Assembly (NCBI GenBank): GCA_016713175.1
Contig: JADJPQ010000018.1
Coordinates: 13,475 to 77,474 of the forward strand
Length of the DNA: 64,000 nt
Origin: Planctomycetota bacterium
Lineage (GTDB): Bacteria; Planctomycetota; UBA1135; UBA2386
Reading direction: 5' to 3'
Shown piece by piece: positions 35,941-43,193 of this stretch (positions within the stretch are counted from its first letter, which is position 1; the number at the start of each line of letters is the position of its first letter). The position numbers and the translations under genes are program-made. The notes beneath the pieces are model-generated. The model ran no database searches. It was given only the letters and a program-made list of their open reading frames with translations, and was not told the origin of the DNA.

Positions 35941-38100
35941 TCAGGGCCTTGGTTGCCGAACTCGGGCGACCAGTGCGTCGAACTCCCGTTCGCCGCGCAG
36001 TTCGTCGAACAGCGGATCGACCGGCAGATACACCATCCGATCGGCGCGGCCGACCAGCGCCGCGCGCAGGTTTGCCAACGCCGCTGCTCGTTCGCCGAGG
36101 CCGCACTGGACCAGCGCCATCGCATATTGCGCCGTCGGTGTTTGTCGCGCCAGCCGGGTCAGCTCGTCGAGTCGCGAAACCGCCGCTGCCGCCCGTCCGG
36201 CCCGCGCCTGTGCCAGGCCGAGCGCGCCGAGCACGAACGGGAACGGCTGCCCGGCGAGCTGCTGCGCGTGCCCCAGCGTGTCGCACGCGGCATCGGCATC
36301 GTGCAGGCACAGCTGCGCCAATCCGAGCACCAGCCACGCCGCCGGGAACTGTGGTGCCTGCGCGACGACGCGCTCGCCGCGCCGTAGCGCCGCGGCGAAG
36401 TCGCGCGCATACCACAGGCCCCACCCGACCTCGGTCGCCAGGATCGGCGACAGCGGATCGAGCGCGACCGCGCGTTCGATCGCCGCGCGCTGCTCGGCCA
36501 CCCGGCCGAGTGCCGTCAGCAGTTCATGGCGCCACTGATGCGCGGTGGCATAGCTCGGCGCCAGTTCGATCGCGCGCAGGAATCCCCGTTCGGCGGCCGC
36601 GAAGTCCCAGTCGAACGCGAACTGCACGTACGCGAGCGACGTGTACGCCTCGGCCAGTTCCGGATCGAGCTGCAACGCCCGTTCCGCCGCCGCGCGTGCC
36701 TTCGGCATCGATTGCTGTGGCGCGATCGGGGCATACAACCCGGCCAGCGCGTGCGCATCGGCCAGGCCGCTCCAGGCGAGCGCATAGGTCGGATCGGCGT
36801 CGATCGCCCGTTCGAAGTGGCGGGCGGCGGCGGCGAGCGCCTCACCGGTGCGCTTGTTCCATTCGTGCCGCCCGCGCAAGTAGTGTTCGTAGGCCTCTGG
36901 CACCCTGGTCGTCGCGGTGCCCGGCGCGCGTGCCGACGTCGACAGTCTGGCCGCGATGGCGCCGGCGATGCTGTGCTCGACATCGACCAGGTCCGGCGCG
37001 CTGCGTTCGAACCGTTCGCCCCACAGCAGGCTGCCGTCGCGCGTGCGCACCAGTTCGACCGAGATTGCCATCCGTTCACCCCATTGATCGAGGCGACCGA
37101 ACAGGGCCGTGGCGACGCCGAGTTCGCGGCCGACGTGGCGCGGGTCGGTTTCGCGGCCGCGATAGCGCAGCACCGTGCTCGGCGCCATCACCCGCAGGGT
37201 TGGCAGACGCGACAACGCGCGGATCAGCGTCTCGGCGATGCCGGTGGCCAGATACTCGCGCCCCGGGTCGCCGGTCAGGTTGGCGAACGGCAGCACGGCG
37301 ACGGCGGCATCGTCGGGTGGTGGCGCGGCCGGCGCGGGCGGCGGCGCCGATTCGACGCCGGCGGCGATCTTGGCGTGCAGCGCGGTGGTGGTGGCGTCGG
37401 GTTCGGTGCCGAGTTCGCGGCGCAGCTCGGCCCGGCAGTGTTCGTATTGCCGCAGCGCCTGCGTGCGCGACCCGGCGCGCACGAACGCGGTCATCAGCCG
37501 GCGATGGGCCGGCTCATGCGTCGGTTCGGCGGCCAGCAGCTGCTGCAGCGTCGCGATGGCCCCGCTGGCGTCGCCATTCTGCGTCTGCAGATCGCCCAGC
37601 ATCTCGAGCACCTGCAGATGCAGTGCGCGCAGCTGTTCGCGGCGCGCGCGCGCCCATTCGGCGAAGCGGTCGGCGGGCAGCAGGTCGCCGTCGTAGAGCC
37701 GCAGCGCCTGCTGGCAGGTGTCGGGGTTGCGGTCCTTCAGCGCCTGGCTGGCCAGCCGTTCGAACTCGTCGGCGTCGACGCGGATGCCGTCCTTGGCGAC
37801 CAGCGCGAGCTGGCCTTCGCTGCGGGTCAGGAACCGCGAATCGTTGCCGGCGCGCAGTTCGGGCTCGAGCGCATGGCGCGCCAGGTGCACCATCTTGTGC
37901 AGGCCGTTGCCGGCGGTGTCGGGATCGGCGCCGGGCCACATCGTCTCCATCACCTGTTCCTGGTGCAGCCGGTGATGGCGGGCGAGCGCGAGCAGCTTGA
38001 CCAGAACGGCCGCCTGACGGCGCGACCAGCGGGCGTCGTCGACGGGAGTGCCGTCGACGGTGACGGCGAAAGTCCCGAGCAAGCGGATGTCGAGCGGCAC
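35941..38100 (-). CDS. SARP-type transcriptional activator with TolB-like and TPR regions
   Basis: 719 residues from GTG 38100. The N-terminal winged-helix region ('MPLDIRLLGTFAVTVDG', about 1-100) is OmpR/SARP type, followed by a bacterial transcriptional activation domain (BTAD, about 105-245). A TolB-like segment starts about 265 ('AVAVLPFANLTGDPGREYLATGI'), and TPR repeats fill about 400-715. The same architecture (BTAD/wHTH-TolB-TPR) occurs in adenylate-cyclase-like and signalling regulators. The ligand and regulon are unknown. It lies 134 bp upstream of the Ser/Thr kinase gene on the same strand, and is likely co-regulated with it. Confidence 0.85.
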   Translation of the reverse strand: MPLDIRLLGTFAVTVDGTPVDDARWSRRQAAVLVKLLALARHHRLHQEQVMETMWPGADPDTAGNGLHKMVHLARHALEPELRAGNDSRFLTRSEGQLALVAKDGIRVDADEFERLASQALKDRNPDTCQQALRLYDGDLLPADRFAEWARARREQLRALHLQVLEMLGDLQTQNGDASGAIATLQQLLAAEPTHEPAHRRLMTAFVRAGSRTQALRQYEHCRAELRRELGTEPDATTTALHAKIAAGVESAPPPAPAAPPPDDAAVAVLPFANLTGDPGREYLATGIAETLIRALSRLPTLRVMAPSTVLRYRGRETDPRHVGRELGVATALFGRLDQWGERMAISVELVRTRDGSLLWGERFERSAPDLVDVEHSIAGAIAARLSTSARAPGTATTRVPEAYEHYLRGRHEWNKRTGEALAAAARHFERAIDADPTYALAWSGLADAHALAGLYAPIAPQQSMPKARAAAERALQLDPELAEAYTSLAYVQFAFDWDFAAAERGFLRAIELAPSYATAHQWRHELLTALGRVAEQRAAIERAVALDPLSPILATEVGWGLWYARDFAAALRRGERVVAQAPQFPAAWLVLGLAQLCLHDADAACDTLGHAQQLAGQPFPFVLGALGLAQARAGRAAAAVSRLDELTRLARQTPTAQYAMALVQCGLGERAAALANLRAALVGRADRMVYLPVDPLFDELRGEREFDALVARVRQPRP

Positions 38101-38267
38101 GCGGGGAGTCTAGCGGTGTCCGGCCGGCCAGGCGCGGGTTGGTGGCGGCGGGCTGCACGTGCAGGCGCTCGTCATGGGCCCAGGCGCCGATCCGGCTGGC
38201 CTGTGGGCGACGCGCCGCATGGTCGCGCTGTCGGAACTGCGCCAAGCGCGAGTCTCCCCGCGGCTGG

Positions 38268-39203
38268 TCAGCGTCCGGTCGCCACGCCCCTGCGGTCGAA
38301 ATCGAACACCTGGAGGCGCGGCGGCGCGCTGACGCCTTCGGAGGCGATCACCATGTCGCCATCCGGCAGGAACGTGATGCCTTCGACCTTCGGCATCAGC
38401 CGCGAATCGAAGAAATACGCTGCCTGCAGGTCACCGGCCTGATCGACCACCAGCACGGCGCCGTCGACGGCGGACAGCAGGTAGAATTGGCCAGTGTGGG
38501 GGTGGACCGCGATGGACGACAGGCGCAGCTTCAGGGTGACCCGTGCCGGGCCGTCGGCGCGCTCCGTGCCGGGCAGCTGGATGCCGCGTTGCCGAGCCGA
38601 GGCGGCGATCTGGTCGAGCGAAGTGCTCAGGGCCGGTTCGTCGAGCTGTCGACCGGTGGCCGGGTCGATGGCGAGGATCCGCCGCTGCTGCCGTTCGTCC
38701 TTCTTGCCGGCCGGCGGGTCCTTCGGGCTGACCAGGATCAGCTTGCGGAACGGGTCGTAGGCGAGGCCTTCGATGTCGCGATGGTTGGTCCGCAGTTGCA
38801 GATTGCGGTGCACGACGAGTTCGTCATCGCTGCGGCGCAGCTGCACCAGCATGCCGTCGCTGCGGAGCGCCCACAGGTCGTCAGCGACGCGGGTCAGCCC
38901 CTCGAAGTCACCGGGTTGGCCGAACACCATCGCGCGTCCGACTTCGCCAGTGCGCAGGTCGATGTGGAACACCGCGCCGGCTTCGTCGTGGAGGCAAGCG
39001 ACGTGGTGCAGGTCGATGTCGGTCAGGGCCGAGATCTCGCGCAGCGTCGGCGGCAGCGCGAACGACGCGGTCGGGCGGTCCATGTCGTAGCCGGGGAGCG
39101 CTCCGGACGCGGGACGATGCGTCGGGCCCGAGCTGGAACCCTCCAGCACGACGATCACGAGGCCGACCAGGATTGCGGTGGCGATCAGGATGTGGAGCTT
39201 CAC
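38268..39203 (-). CDS. SdiA-regulated-like exported protein
   Basis: 311 residues from GTG 39203. An N-terminal membrane segment ('ILIATAILVGLVIVVL') is followed by a beta-propeller-like body: 'REISALTDIDLHHVACLHDEAGAVFHID', 'FEGLTRVADDLWALRSDG', 'HRDIEGLAYDPFRKLILVSPKD' and 'VEGITFLPDGDMVIASEG'. These match the SdiA-regulated / phytase-like propeller family, whose function is not established. It is not obviously linked to its neighbours; its start is divergent from the RDD gene by about 108 bp. Confidence 0.75.
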   Translation of the reverse strand: MKLHILIATAILVGLVIVVLEGSSSGPTHRPASGALPGYDMDRPTASFALPPTLREISALTDIDLHHVACLHDEAGAVFHIDLRTGEVGRAMVFGQPGDFEGLTRVADDLWALRSDGMLVQLRRSDDELVVHRNLQLRTNHRDIEGLAYDPFRKLILVSPKDPPAGKKDERQQRRILAIDPATGRQLDEPALSTSLDQIAASARQRGIQLPGTERADGPARVTLKLRLSSIAVHPHTGQFYLLSAVDGAVLVVDQAGDLQAAYFFDSRLMPKVEGITFLPDGDMVIASEGVSAPPRLQVFDFDRRGVATGR

Positions 39204-39311
39204 GGCGGGATGCTACAGCGTTCGCCGCCCGGCGTGAGCCTCGAGGCCGGCGGCATCGACTACCATGGCCGCGGTGATCCAGTACCACGACATCGCGCGC
39301 GGAGTCCGGGC

Positions 39312-39839
39312 ATGACGGCACGCTTCGTCAGGACCGTCCAGCGGCTGGCGGCGTTCGCGGTCGACTGGCTGGTCGTGGTGCTGTGGGGTGGCGTGCTGTT
39401 CGGCGTCGTCATGATCGTGACCGCGGGCGAACCCGGTCGGCCACGCTCGCCCTGGACCGGCCAGGCGCTCGGCTTCCTGTCGATGACGTTGCCGGTACTG
39501 CTCTACTTCGCCTTCGGCGAGGTCTCCGCGGCACAGGCGTCGCTGGGCAAGCGCGCGCTGCGGTTGGTCGTGGTCGATGCGTCCCGCCGTCGCCTGTCGT
39601 TGCCAAAGGCGTTGCTCCGGAATGCCATCAAGTTCGTGCCCTGGGAGGCCGGCCACATGGTTGCGCAGCAGGCGATGTTCGCGGGCGAAGCTGGTCCGCC
39701 GGCGTGGGTGTGGGGTGCCTGCGCGGTGGCGATGGGTGTGCCGCTGTGGTGGTCGGTCGCGCTGCTGCGGACCGGCGCCACGCCGTACGATCGTTGGACC
39801 GCGACGCAGGTCGTGCAGGCGTCGGGCCACGGCCGCTGA
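39312..39839 (+). CDS. RDD-family membrane protein
   Basis: 175 residues. 'RLAAFAVDWLVVVLWGG' gives the family-defining Arg-Asp region, although the second Asp is not where RDD proteins often have it. 'SLGKRALRLVVVD' is the conserved G-K-R motif after the second membrane segment. Three to four transmembrane segments are visible (about 13-38, 55-75, 115-160). RDD proteins are small membrane proteins, some linked to ion transport; the role here is unknown. The stop lies in a 12-bp inverted repeat shared with the convergent gene. Confidence 0.82.
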   Translation: MTARFVRTVQRLAAFAVDWLVVVLWGGVLFGVVMIVTAGEPGRPRSPWTGQALGFLSMTLPVLLYFAFGEVSAAQASLGKRALRLVVVDASRRRLSLPKALLRNAIKFVPWEAGHMVAQQAMFAGEAGPPAWVWGACAVAMGVPLWWSVALLRTGATPYDRWTATQVVQASGHGR

Positions 39840-39871
39840 ACTGCCGCCCCGGTCGCCGCTCAGCGGCCGTG
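39828..39871. terminator. Bidirectional hairpin spanning two stop codons
   Basis: CACGGCCGCTGA (39828-39839) and TCAGCGGCCGTG (39860-39871) form a perfect 12-bp inverted repeat with a 20-nt loop. Both strands encode His-Gly-Arg-stop at their gene ends, so the stops of the RDD gene and the convergent gene form the stem. A likely bidirectional terminator; no T-tract is present. Confidence 0.6.
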
Positions 39872-41242
39872 CACTTGCTGCAGCAGATCGAGTGCCGCCG
39901 CGGCGGTCAGTTCGCCCTTCCAGGTCATCGTCGCAACGCCGTTCTCCACGGCGATGTTCAGCTCGGCGAACCAGGCATTGGCGGGCGAGGTCGTCTGGCG
40001 CTGGCACCGATCGCGCCACTCGCGCCAGGTCGTCGCCCGCTTCCCGGGATCAACGACCGCGGCGCGAACGGCGATCGACAGTTGCGGCAGGAAGTCGATG
40101 GTCACGACGGTGTCTTCCAGGTCCGGCAGCCAGGTCTGGGCCATGAACCCCGGACTGGCGCCGACGGCGATCACGAACGCATGCTCGCCCGCCGCTACCA
40201 GGGTCGCGGTGCCGATGCCGCCTTCGGTTTCCGGCCAGCGGCCATGCCTCGCCTGCAGATGCTGCGCGCTGCCGGTCGGGTGTTTGCTGGCGGCCAGCAG
40301 CGGTTCCGGGAACTGTCCCGCCAACTCCAGCACTGCCGCGCGGCCGTTCTCGGCGACCGCAAGCCAGCCATGGTCGACCCTCACCGGCCCACACCGACGG
40401 ACGATCTCGAACGGCAGTTCGCCCGGCAGATCGCACATCAGCATCGCGCCGGCGGCCTGCGGCGGCGACACGGTGCCGCCGGCCGCCAGGATCATCGTCG
40501 TGATCTCGTCGAACGCGGCTGCGCGCATCGCCGCCCGTGCCGAATGCAGCGGCGGCAGCCGTGATTGATCGAACCATGCCACCAGGGCCGCGCCGGCTGG
40601 CAGTCTTGCGAGCGAACGCGGGACCCGGTCGACCGCCGGTTCCTTGCCGGTCAGCGTCGCGATCGCGCGCTCGGCGGCCGCCGTCGTCAGCGGATCGATC
40701 TGGCGCTTGCTCAGCAGTCGCAGTTCGGGGAGTGCGTTGGTGGCCCGCAGCTCCACGAGGCGCCGGCACATGACCGCGAGGTCGACGGCGAGCCGGTGTT
40801 GTCGCGCTGGTGTCGCCTGCTCCGGCAGCGGTTGCGCCAGGAACTGGCGGATCTCGACCAGGCCGGTCGGCAGGTCGCCACGCCGCAGATGACGTTCACC
40901 ATCGGTCGCGTCCAGCAGCTCGCCAGGACCGTGCACGAACCAGAGCGCTCGATTCCAGGTCATCGGGGAGCGCCCCTCGGGCGCCTCGAGGCGCAGCAGG
41001 TCGGGGAGCCCGAACTCGACATAGCGCCCGGGAATCGCGGCGCCGGCGGCCGGATCGGGGTTGACCCACAGTTCGCCATCGTCGCGGACCAGGAACGCCG
41101 GTTCGATCAGATCCCGGCCCTGATCGCGGAGGTTGCGGACATCCTGCTGTTGCAGCATCGGCCAGTCACGCGGCTCCGGGCCAGCGTGCTGCGCAGGAGT
41201 GACGGCAGCGCCCAACAGGGTCGCCAGCGCGCGCACGTTCAC
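39860..41242 (-). CDS. Secreted hypothetical protein
   Basis: 460 residues from GTG 41242, which overlaps the DsrE-like stop (GTGA). A short signal-like N-terminus 'VNVRALATLLGAAVTPAQ' precedes a mixed alpha/beta body with many Trp and Arg. I recognise no domain. The C-terminus 'LTAAAALDLLQQVHGR' is complete. It may be co-transcribed with the YedF-like gene, since the two overlap. Confidence 0.65.
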   Translation of the reverse strand: MNVRALATLLGAAVTPAQHAGPEPRDWPMLQQQDVRNLRDQGRDLIEPAFLVRDDGELWVNPDPAAGAAIPGRYVEFGLPDLLRLEAPEGRSPMTWNRALWFVHGPGELLDATDGERHLRRGDLPTGLVEIRQFLAQPLPEQATPARQHRLAVDLAVMCRRLVELRATNALPELRLLSKRQIDPLTTAAAERAIATLTGKEPAVDRVPRSLARLPAGAALVAWFDQSRLPPLHSARAAMRAAAFDEITTMILAAGGTVSPPQAAGAMLMCDLPGELPFEIVRRCGPVRVDHGWLAVAENGRAAVLELAGQFPEPLLAASKHPTGSAQHLQARHGRWPETEGGIGTATLVAAGEHAFVIAVGASPGFMAQTWLPDLEDTVVTIDFLPQLSIAVRAAVVDPGKRATTWREWRDRCQRQTTSPANAWFAELNIAVENGVATMTWKGELTAAAALDLLQQVHGR

Positions 41243-41574
41243 AGCGTGATGACCTTCGCGGCCTTGCCGAGTTCGCGGACGATCGAATCCATGTCGCCGA
41301 CCTTGCCGACCGCCGGCGTGATCGCGAACGCCTGCAGGCACGTGCCGCACGGGATCAGGTCGATGCCGCGTTCTTCCAGCAGCTTCAGCTCGGCGAGCAC
41401 CGGCGAATCACCGGCCACCAGCTTGACGCCGGCGTTGAACAACACGATCGCCGTGAAGCCCGGCAACGCGATCGACTTCTTCAGGAACGTGGCGAGGATC
41501 TTCTGGCCCAGCGCGCGATCGCCGTGGCCCATCTGGTCCTGGTTGAGGACGACAACGGTTTCCATCCGGCCCAT
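41239..41574 (-). CDS. DsrE/YedF-like sulfur-relay (selenium-associated family) protein
   Basis: 111 residues; a second in-frame ATG at 41565 is possible. The sequence 'GHGDRALGQKILATFL', 'AIVLFNAGVKL', 'VLAELKLLEERGI', 'IPCGTCLQAF' and 'VGDMDSIVRELGKAAKVI' matches the DsrE-like C-terminal domain of the YedF family; the conserved Cys is in CGTC. The usual N-terminal TusA/SirA-like domain of YedF is absent, so this is the C-terminal half alone. From memory the family is associated by co-occurrence with selenium use. About 0.9 kb downstream lies the UGA-containing thioredoxin-like gene, so the context supports a selenium-related role (inference). Confidence 0.75.
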   Translation of the reverse strand: MGRMETVVVLNQDQMGHGDRALGQKILATFLKKSIALPGFTAIVLFNAGVKLVAGDSPVLAELKLLEERGIDLIPCGTCLQAFAITPAVGKVGDMDSIVRELGKAAKVITL

Positions 41575-41743
41575 CGTGTGGGGCCATGGGGTCCCGGCGC
41601 AAGATGGGGGCGCGTGTCGTGCGCCCTGGTCGGTGGCGAAGAGTGCGAAGCCGATCGAAGCCGACTTTCCTTGCGGCGCGTTCAGAGTCGGAGCCGCGGT
41701 CCATCGGGCGTCTATGTTGGCCTACTCCTGCCGGCGCCGGTCC

Positions 41744-41788
41744 TTGTGCGGCCGCTGGTGCCGATATATACCCATGTCATGACACGGG
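41744..41788 (+). promoter_or_regulatory. Promoter and operator of the AbrB/PIN operon
   Basis: TATATA at 41765-41770 is the best -10 candidate near a gene start in this GC-rich window, with TTGTGC (41744-41749) as a weak -35 at 15-bp spacing. Immediately downstream is an 18-bp imperfect palindrome (41771-41788, core TGTCATGACA) that spans the antitoxin start codon at 41779. An autoregulatory operator is expected for such a pair. The short distance suggests a nearly leaderless transcript. Confidence 0.4.
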
Positions 41789-42024
41789 CACGTCTGTTCA
41801 AGAACGGCGGCAGCCAGGCGGTTCGGCTGCCGCGCGAGTTTCGCTTCGGCGGTGCCGAGGTCCTGATCCATCGCCAGGGACGCACGATCATCCTCGAACC
41901 ACTCGACGAGTGGCCCCGCAGCTTCATCGCCATGCTTGGCACGTGGGACGAGCCGATCGAGCGACCACCGGCCGAGCCCATCCGCAGTGCCCGCGATCCG
42001 TTCGCGACGAGGTCGAAGCGGTGA
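41779..42024 (+). CDS. AbrB/MazE-type antitoxin (VapB-like)
   Basis: 81 residues beginning 'MTRARLFKNGGSQAVRLPRE', the swapped-hairpin AbrB start typical of VapB/MazE antitoxins, with 'DEWPRSFIAMLG' in the linker. It directly precedes the PIN toxin with a GTGA overlap. A palindrome covers its start codon, consistent with autorepression. The longer upstream frame has no recognisable sequence and the ATG at 41779 is chosen. Confidence 0.9.
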   Translation: MTRARLFKNGGSQAVRLPREFRFGGAEVLIHRQGRTIILEPLDEWPRSFIAMLGTWDEPIERPPAEPIRSARDPFATRSKR

Positions 42025-42413
42025 TCTGGATGCTGGACGCGGACACGGTGAGCTTCGCGATTCGCGGCGAAGGGAAGGTGAAGGACCGTCTGTTGCAACA
42101 CGCCCCAAGTGACCTGCGCGTCAGCGCGATCACTGCGGCAGAACTCTGGTATGGCGTCGAGCGCCGCGGCGCCACCCGCCTCCGCAAGCTCGTCAAACTG
42201 TTCCTGGACACCGTTGGCGTCGAGGCGTTTCCCCCCGACGCCGCCGTGCAATACGGCGCGCTCGTGGTGGCACTGCAAAAGCGCGGTAGGCCAAGCGGGG
42301 TCGCCGACGCCATGGTTGCCGCCCACGCCATCGCGGCGAAGGCGGTGCTCGTGTCGCACAACCGCCGCCACTTCGGGCGTGTTCCTGGGCTTCGGTTGGA
42401 GGATTGGTACTGA
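42021..42413 (+). CDS. PIN-domain toxin (VapC-like)
   Basis: 130 residues from GTG 42021 (overlaps the antitoxin stop); an ATG at 42030 would shorten it by three. PIN residues are Asp6 ('LDADTVSF'), Glu41 ('TAAELWYG') and Asp96 ('VADAMVAAHA'); the fourth position is Asn114 ('VSHNRRHFG'), as in many VapC toxins. It is a distinct PIN subfamily from the toxin at 33749-34180. The complete pair 41779-42413 should be a functional TA module. Confidence 0.92.
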   Translation: MIWMLDADTVSFAIRGEGKVKDRLLQHAPSDLRVSAITAAELWYGVERRGATRLRKLVKLFLDTVGVEAFPPDAAVQYGALVVALQKRGRPSGVADAMVAAHAIAAKAVLVSHNRRHFGRVPGLRLEDWY

Positions 42414-42495
42414 TCGACGCACGGCGCGGCTGCGCCTCGCGTTCCTCGACGAATCTGGAGTAGATTGGCTGGACCGCCGGAGTCAGACGTCCGGC

Positions 42496-42987
42496 ATGCC
42501 TTGCATGCCAACAAGATCAGGTTCTCCATCGCTGGCTCCCGAACTGCGCGTTCCGATCTGGCTCGATGGCTCGGGTCGGCCGCGTTCGTCGCTTCGCCTG
42601 GCCGATCTCGGCGCCGGGCACAAGGTGCTGTTCTTCTTCCAGCACTGGTGACACGGTTGTCATGCGGCGGGGTTCCCGTCGCTCCTGCGGTTGGTGACGA
42701 CTCTGGCGCCGCACGGCGTCGGCTTCGCGGTCGTGCAGACGGTGTTCGAAGGCGCCGAGGACAACACGGTCGAGCGTTTGCGCGAGACCCAATTGCGGTA
42801 TGACCTCCGGATTCCGTTCGGTCATGACCCGGGCGACGAGACCGCGCCGCCGGTGACGATGATCGACTACCACACGGGCGGCACGCCTTGGTTCGTCGTC
42901 ATCGACCCGGCCGGTCAGATCATGCACTCCCACTTCCACATCGACGCCGAACGCGCGATCGCGGCTCTGCTCCGACCAGGGTCATGA
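42496..42987 (+). CDS. Thioredoxin-fold protein with in-frame UGA, probable selenoprotein
   Basis: 163 residues counting the TGA at 42649-42651 as selenocysteine; start ATG 42496, with ATG 42505 as an alternative. The first half 'PELRVPIWLDGSG' leads to 'KVLFFFQHW', the TGA, then 'HGCHAAGFPSLLRL', and continues in frame for 112 codons to a TGA at 42985. The pattern W-TGA-H-G-C55-H is the thioredoxin/TlpA-like C-x-x-C motif with its first Cys position (52) replaced. No other frame or stop problem exists in the gene. 'VVIDPAGQIMHSHFH' fits the redoxin fold. Related proteins carry 'FFQHWCPGCH'-like motifs (from memory). The alternative is a single nonsense change from TGC/TGT to TGA. Confidence 0.7.
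42664..42682 (+). ncRNA. Putative bacterial SECIS stem-loop
   Basis: GCGGCGGG (42664-42671) pairs with CCCGTCGC (42675-42682), seven Watson-Crick pairs plus one G-U, around a GTT loop. The loop starts 20 nt after the UGA, within the distance reported for bacterial SECIS elements, and its first loop base is G, followed by U as in the E. coli fdhF element. A single-base loop closing makes GGUUC an alternative apical loop. It lies inside coding sequence, as bacterial SECIS elements do. No SelB is in the window to test binding. Confidence 0.5.
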
Positions 42988-43193
42988 GGACGAGGCTCGG
43001 CCCGGCGCTGCGCGCCGCGATCGAGCGGTTGCCGTAGCCATCGCGACGGCACGTTCCAGCGGTCGCGAACATGCCGCGCCGAGCGCGTCGTGCAAGGCGT
43101 ATGGTGGCAGAGACATTTTCGGCGGCAAGTCGGTCCGCTGCGCGGAGGCCTGCACGTGCACGCGATAGACTCCCTGCGCCCCGTTGCCGTCCC

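Noticed and set aside
42109..42651. A longer frame that ends at the UGA of the thioredoxin-like gene
   Set aside because: Its upstream half is out-of-frame with the PIN toxin and not protein-like; only the last 51 codons belong to the thioredoxin-like gene, from ATG 42496.
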